Notes under the pieces: model-generated
The model's input: the letters and a program-made list of their open reading frames with translations, nothing else
What the model was told of the DNA's origin: nothing
Database searches by the model: none
From: Plectrocnemia conspersa
Lineage: Eukaryota > Arthropoda > Insecta > Trichoptera > Polycentropodidae
NCBI GenBank assembly: GCA_009617715.1
Contig: VTFK01000224.1
Location: forward strand, 433,501-497,500
DNA: 64,000 nucleotides
Direction: 5' to 3'
Program-made: the position numbers and the translations under genes
Shown: in pieces, positions 62,911 through 64,000 of the stretch
How the letters are laid out: the number at the start of each line of letters is the position of its first letter
Numbering within the stretch: position 1 is the first letter of the stretch

Positions 62911-64000
62911 TATAAAAAAAAAAAAAACAAACCTCGTTACTTTTTATTCAAATCAGTTTCAACCCTCCGAGGCTTCTACTGTATTTATGTGCTGCTTCTC
63001 GAAGTATAAATTAATTACAAACCGTCAAAACGGTAGAGCACAAAAGCGCAAGTTTTGTAAGACGGCAACTTTGCGAGAAACCGACAAATACATTTTCTTG
63101 AATTTGTAAAAATTGTAAAAATAGATAAAACTCTGCGCCCTCTTGTGCGTGAGAAGTTTTCTGCGACTCGTTCCATGTGGAATTGACTCGTGCTCTTTGA
63201 CCGATGAGACATAACTACATACAATGTATTTATAACTCGCGTCTGACATGCTTTGTATTTTTCAAGTATATTAAATATATTTTTGTAAAATTTATACGAT
63301 ACAAGAAAAGGTATATCAAATCCGGACAAATAAAAACAATCTATCACAGACCAGCGTTCGGTCACGTGATCAGACATTACTTTATGGAATTTTGTGGTTT
63401 CCATGACATAGTGGTAATTCCGATTGTTTTATATTTTCAAAATATTGTCACAGTAACATCAAAAAAATGTTAAAAACTAAAATACAAATAAAAATATGTT
63501 ATAATAAGAACATCGAAAATATATCATATTATTATTATCAGTACGTTTAAGAGGATTAATAATTGTATCGTATCTCTCATGACTTCGAAATCAATCACAA
63601 GGACGTTTTAAATTTGTTTAAAAATTACTTTTAAGTCTGTCTTACATAACGAAGATCGCTATCTCAGAATTCCTTGCGAACTTTATTTTATATGATTTCC
63701 ATATTGCGTTCTTACACCCACAGTTTATTTATTATGTATTTAGTGAAATGATTATAATTTGATAATAATAACAAATTGTGTATGTTGCAAATATGACGAA
63801 ACGCTGATGCGACGAAACTTTTCAAGTGAGCTGCTTCACCATATTTCCCCTCGGCCTGAAACTTATACATACTTTATGCATTTACAAGGTGTAGATCCGT
63901 GTTATATCAGATAAATCTTGAACGTTCCGCGTCTTATCGACGCCTACTGGTTCGCTGAAGTTGATTCCGTTCATTGCTGAATTTGTTATTTATTCACTTT

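Larger units (their letters stand above)
16875..64000 (+). other. Syx1A intron, 5' part (at least 47 kb)
   Basis: The intron opens with GTGAGT and no later syntaxin exon was recognised, so the whole remainder is inferred to be one intron. A missed small exon cannot be excluded. It holds most of the mobile elements listed separately. Stretches where I see nothing beyond AT-rich DNA include 16881-19189, 19801-20595, 21906-23886, 27061-28887, 33016-35696, 35990-37396, 42452-44398, 44764-46024, 54621-58439, 59041-59889 and 60976-62393 (apart from small repeats listed). Confidence 0.65.

Noticed and set aside
63015..63404. 129-codon open frame on the - strand
   Set aside because: No recognisable motif; overlaps other short frames; no splice or promoter evidence.
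1..64000. CRISPR arrays, operons, bacterial promoters or ribosome binding sites
   Set aside because: The sequence is eukaryotic intron; no regularly spaced short repeats with unique spacers were seen.

Overview
This window is animal, almost certainly insect, nuclear DNA. It is strongly AT-rich with islands of higher GC, has no bacterial-type gene packing, and contains only two short stretches I can call functional coding sequence. Both are consecutive internal exons of syntaxin-1A (Syx1A), the plasma-membrane SNARE of the synaptic vesicle fusion machinery, on the + strand: 5830-5919 (30 codons) and 16775-16874 (33 codons plus one base). The order of insect is not resolved. The peptide fits several insect orders, and the transposons seen are widespread in arthropods.

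Layout: 1-5829 is the end of the intron before the first visible exon (the short exon with the start codon must lie upstream). Positions 5920-16774 are a 10.9-kb intron that appears to use a GC-AG splice pair. Positions 16875-64000 are the first 47 kb or more of the next intron; no later syntaxin exon was recognised. The window therefore reads as the 5' part of one very long neuronal gene. No second functional gene could be supported.

The introns are filled with decayed mobile DNA. I could delimit several families. (1) A short Tc1/mariner-pogo type MITE with ends CAGTAGACCCCCCAATAACACGG, TA-flanked, in four copies. (2) A 993-bp pogo-like element at 28888-29880. (3) hAT-type elements: 51748-53158 with a perfect 8-bp target duplication, 25539-25957 with a 7/8 duplication, a 293-bp element at 35697-35989, an older one at 24390-25102, and a relic with recognisable transposase at 59890-60975. 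(4) Three solo LTRs of one family plus a fourth possible relative, one nested inside an inverted-repeat element. (5) Two broken Tc1/mariner transposase copies and one broken jerky/Tigger copy. (6) Long foldback repeats, including one with a 40-bp perfect stem.

The remaining sequence is AT-rich intron with microsatellites, tandem duplications and about nine GC-richer islands. These islands are the best candidates for intronic enhancers, alternative promoters or unrecognised exons. The notable points are the GC-AG intron in a highly conserved gene, the foldback DNA inside transcribed introns (potential double-stranded RNA), the nested insertions, and the very CpG-rich island near 58.5-59.0 kb.
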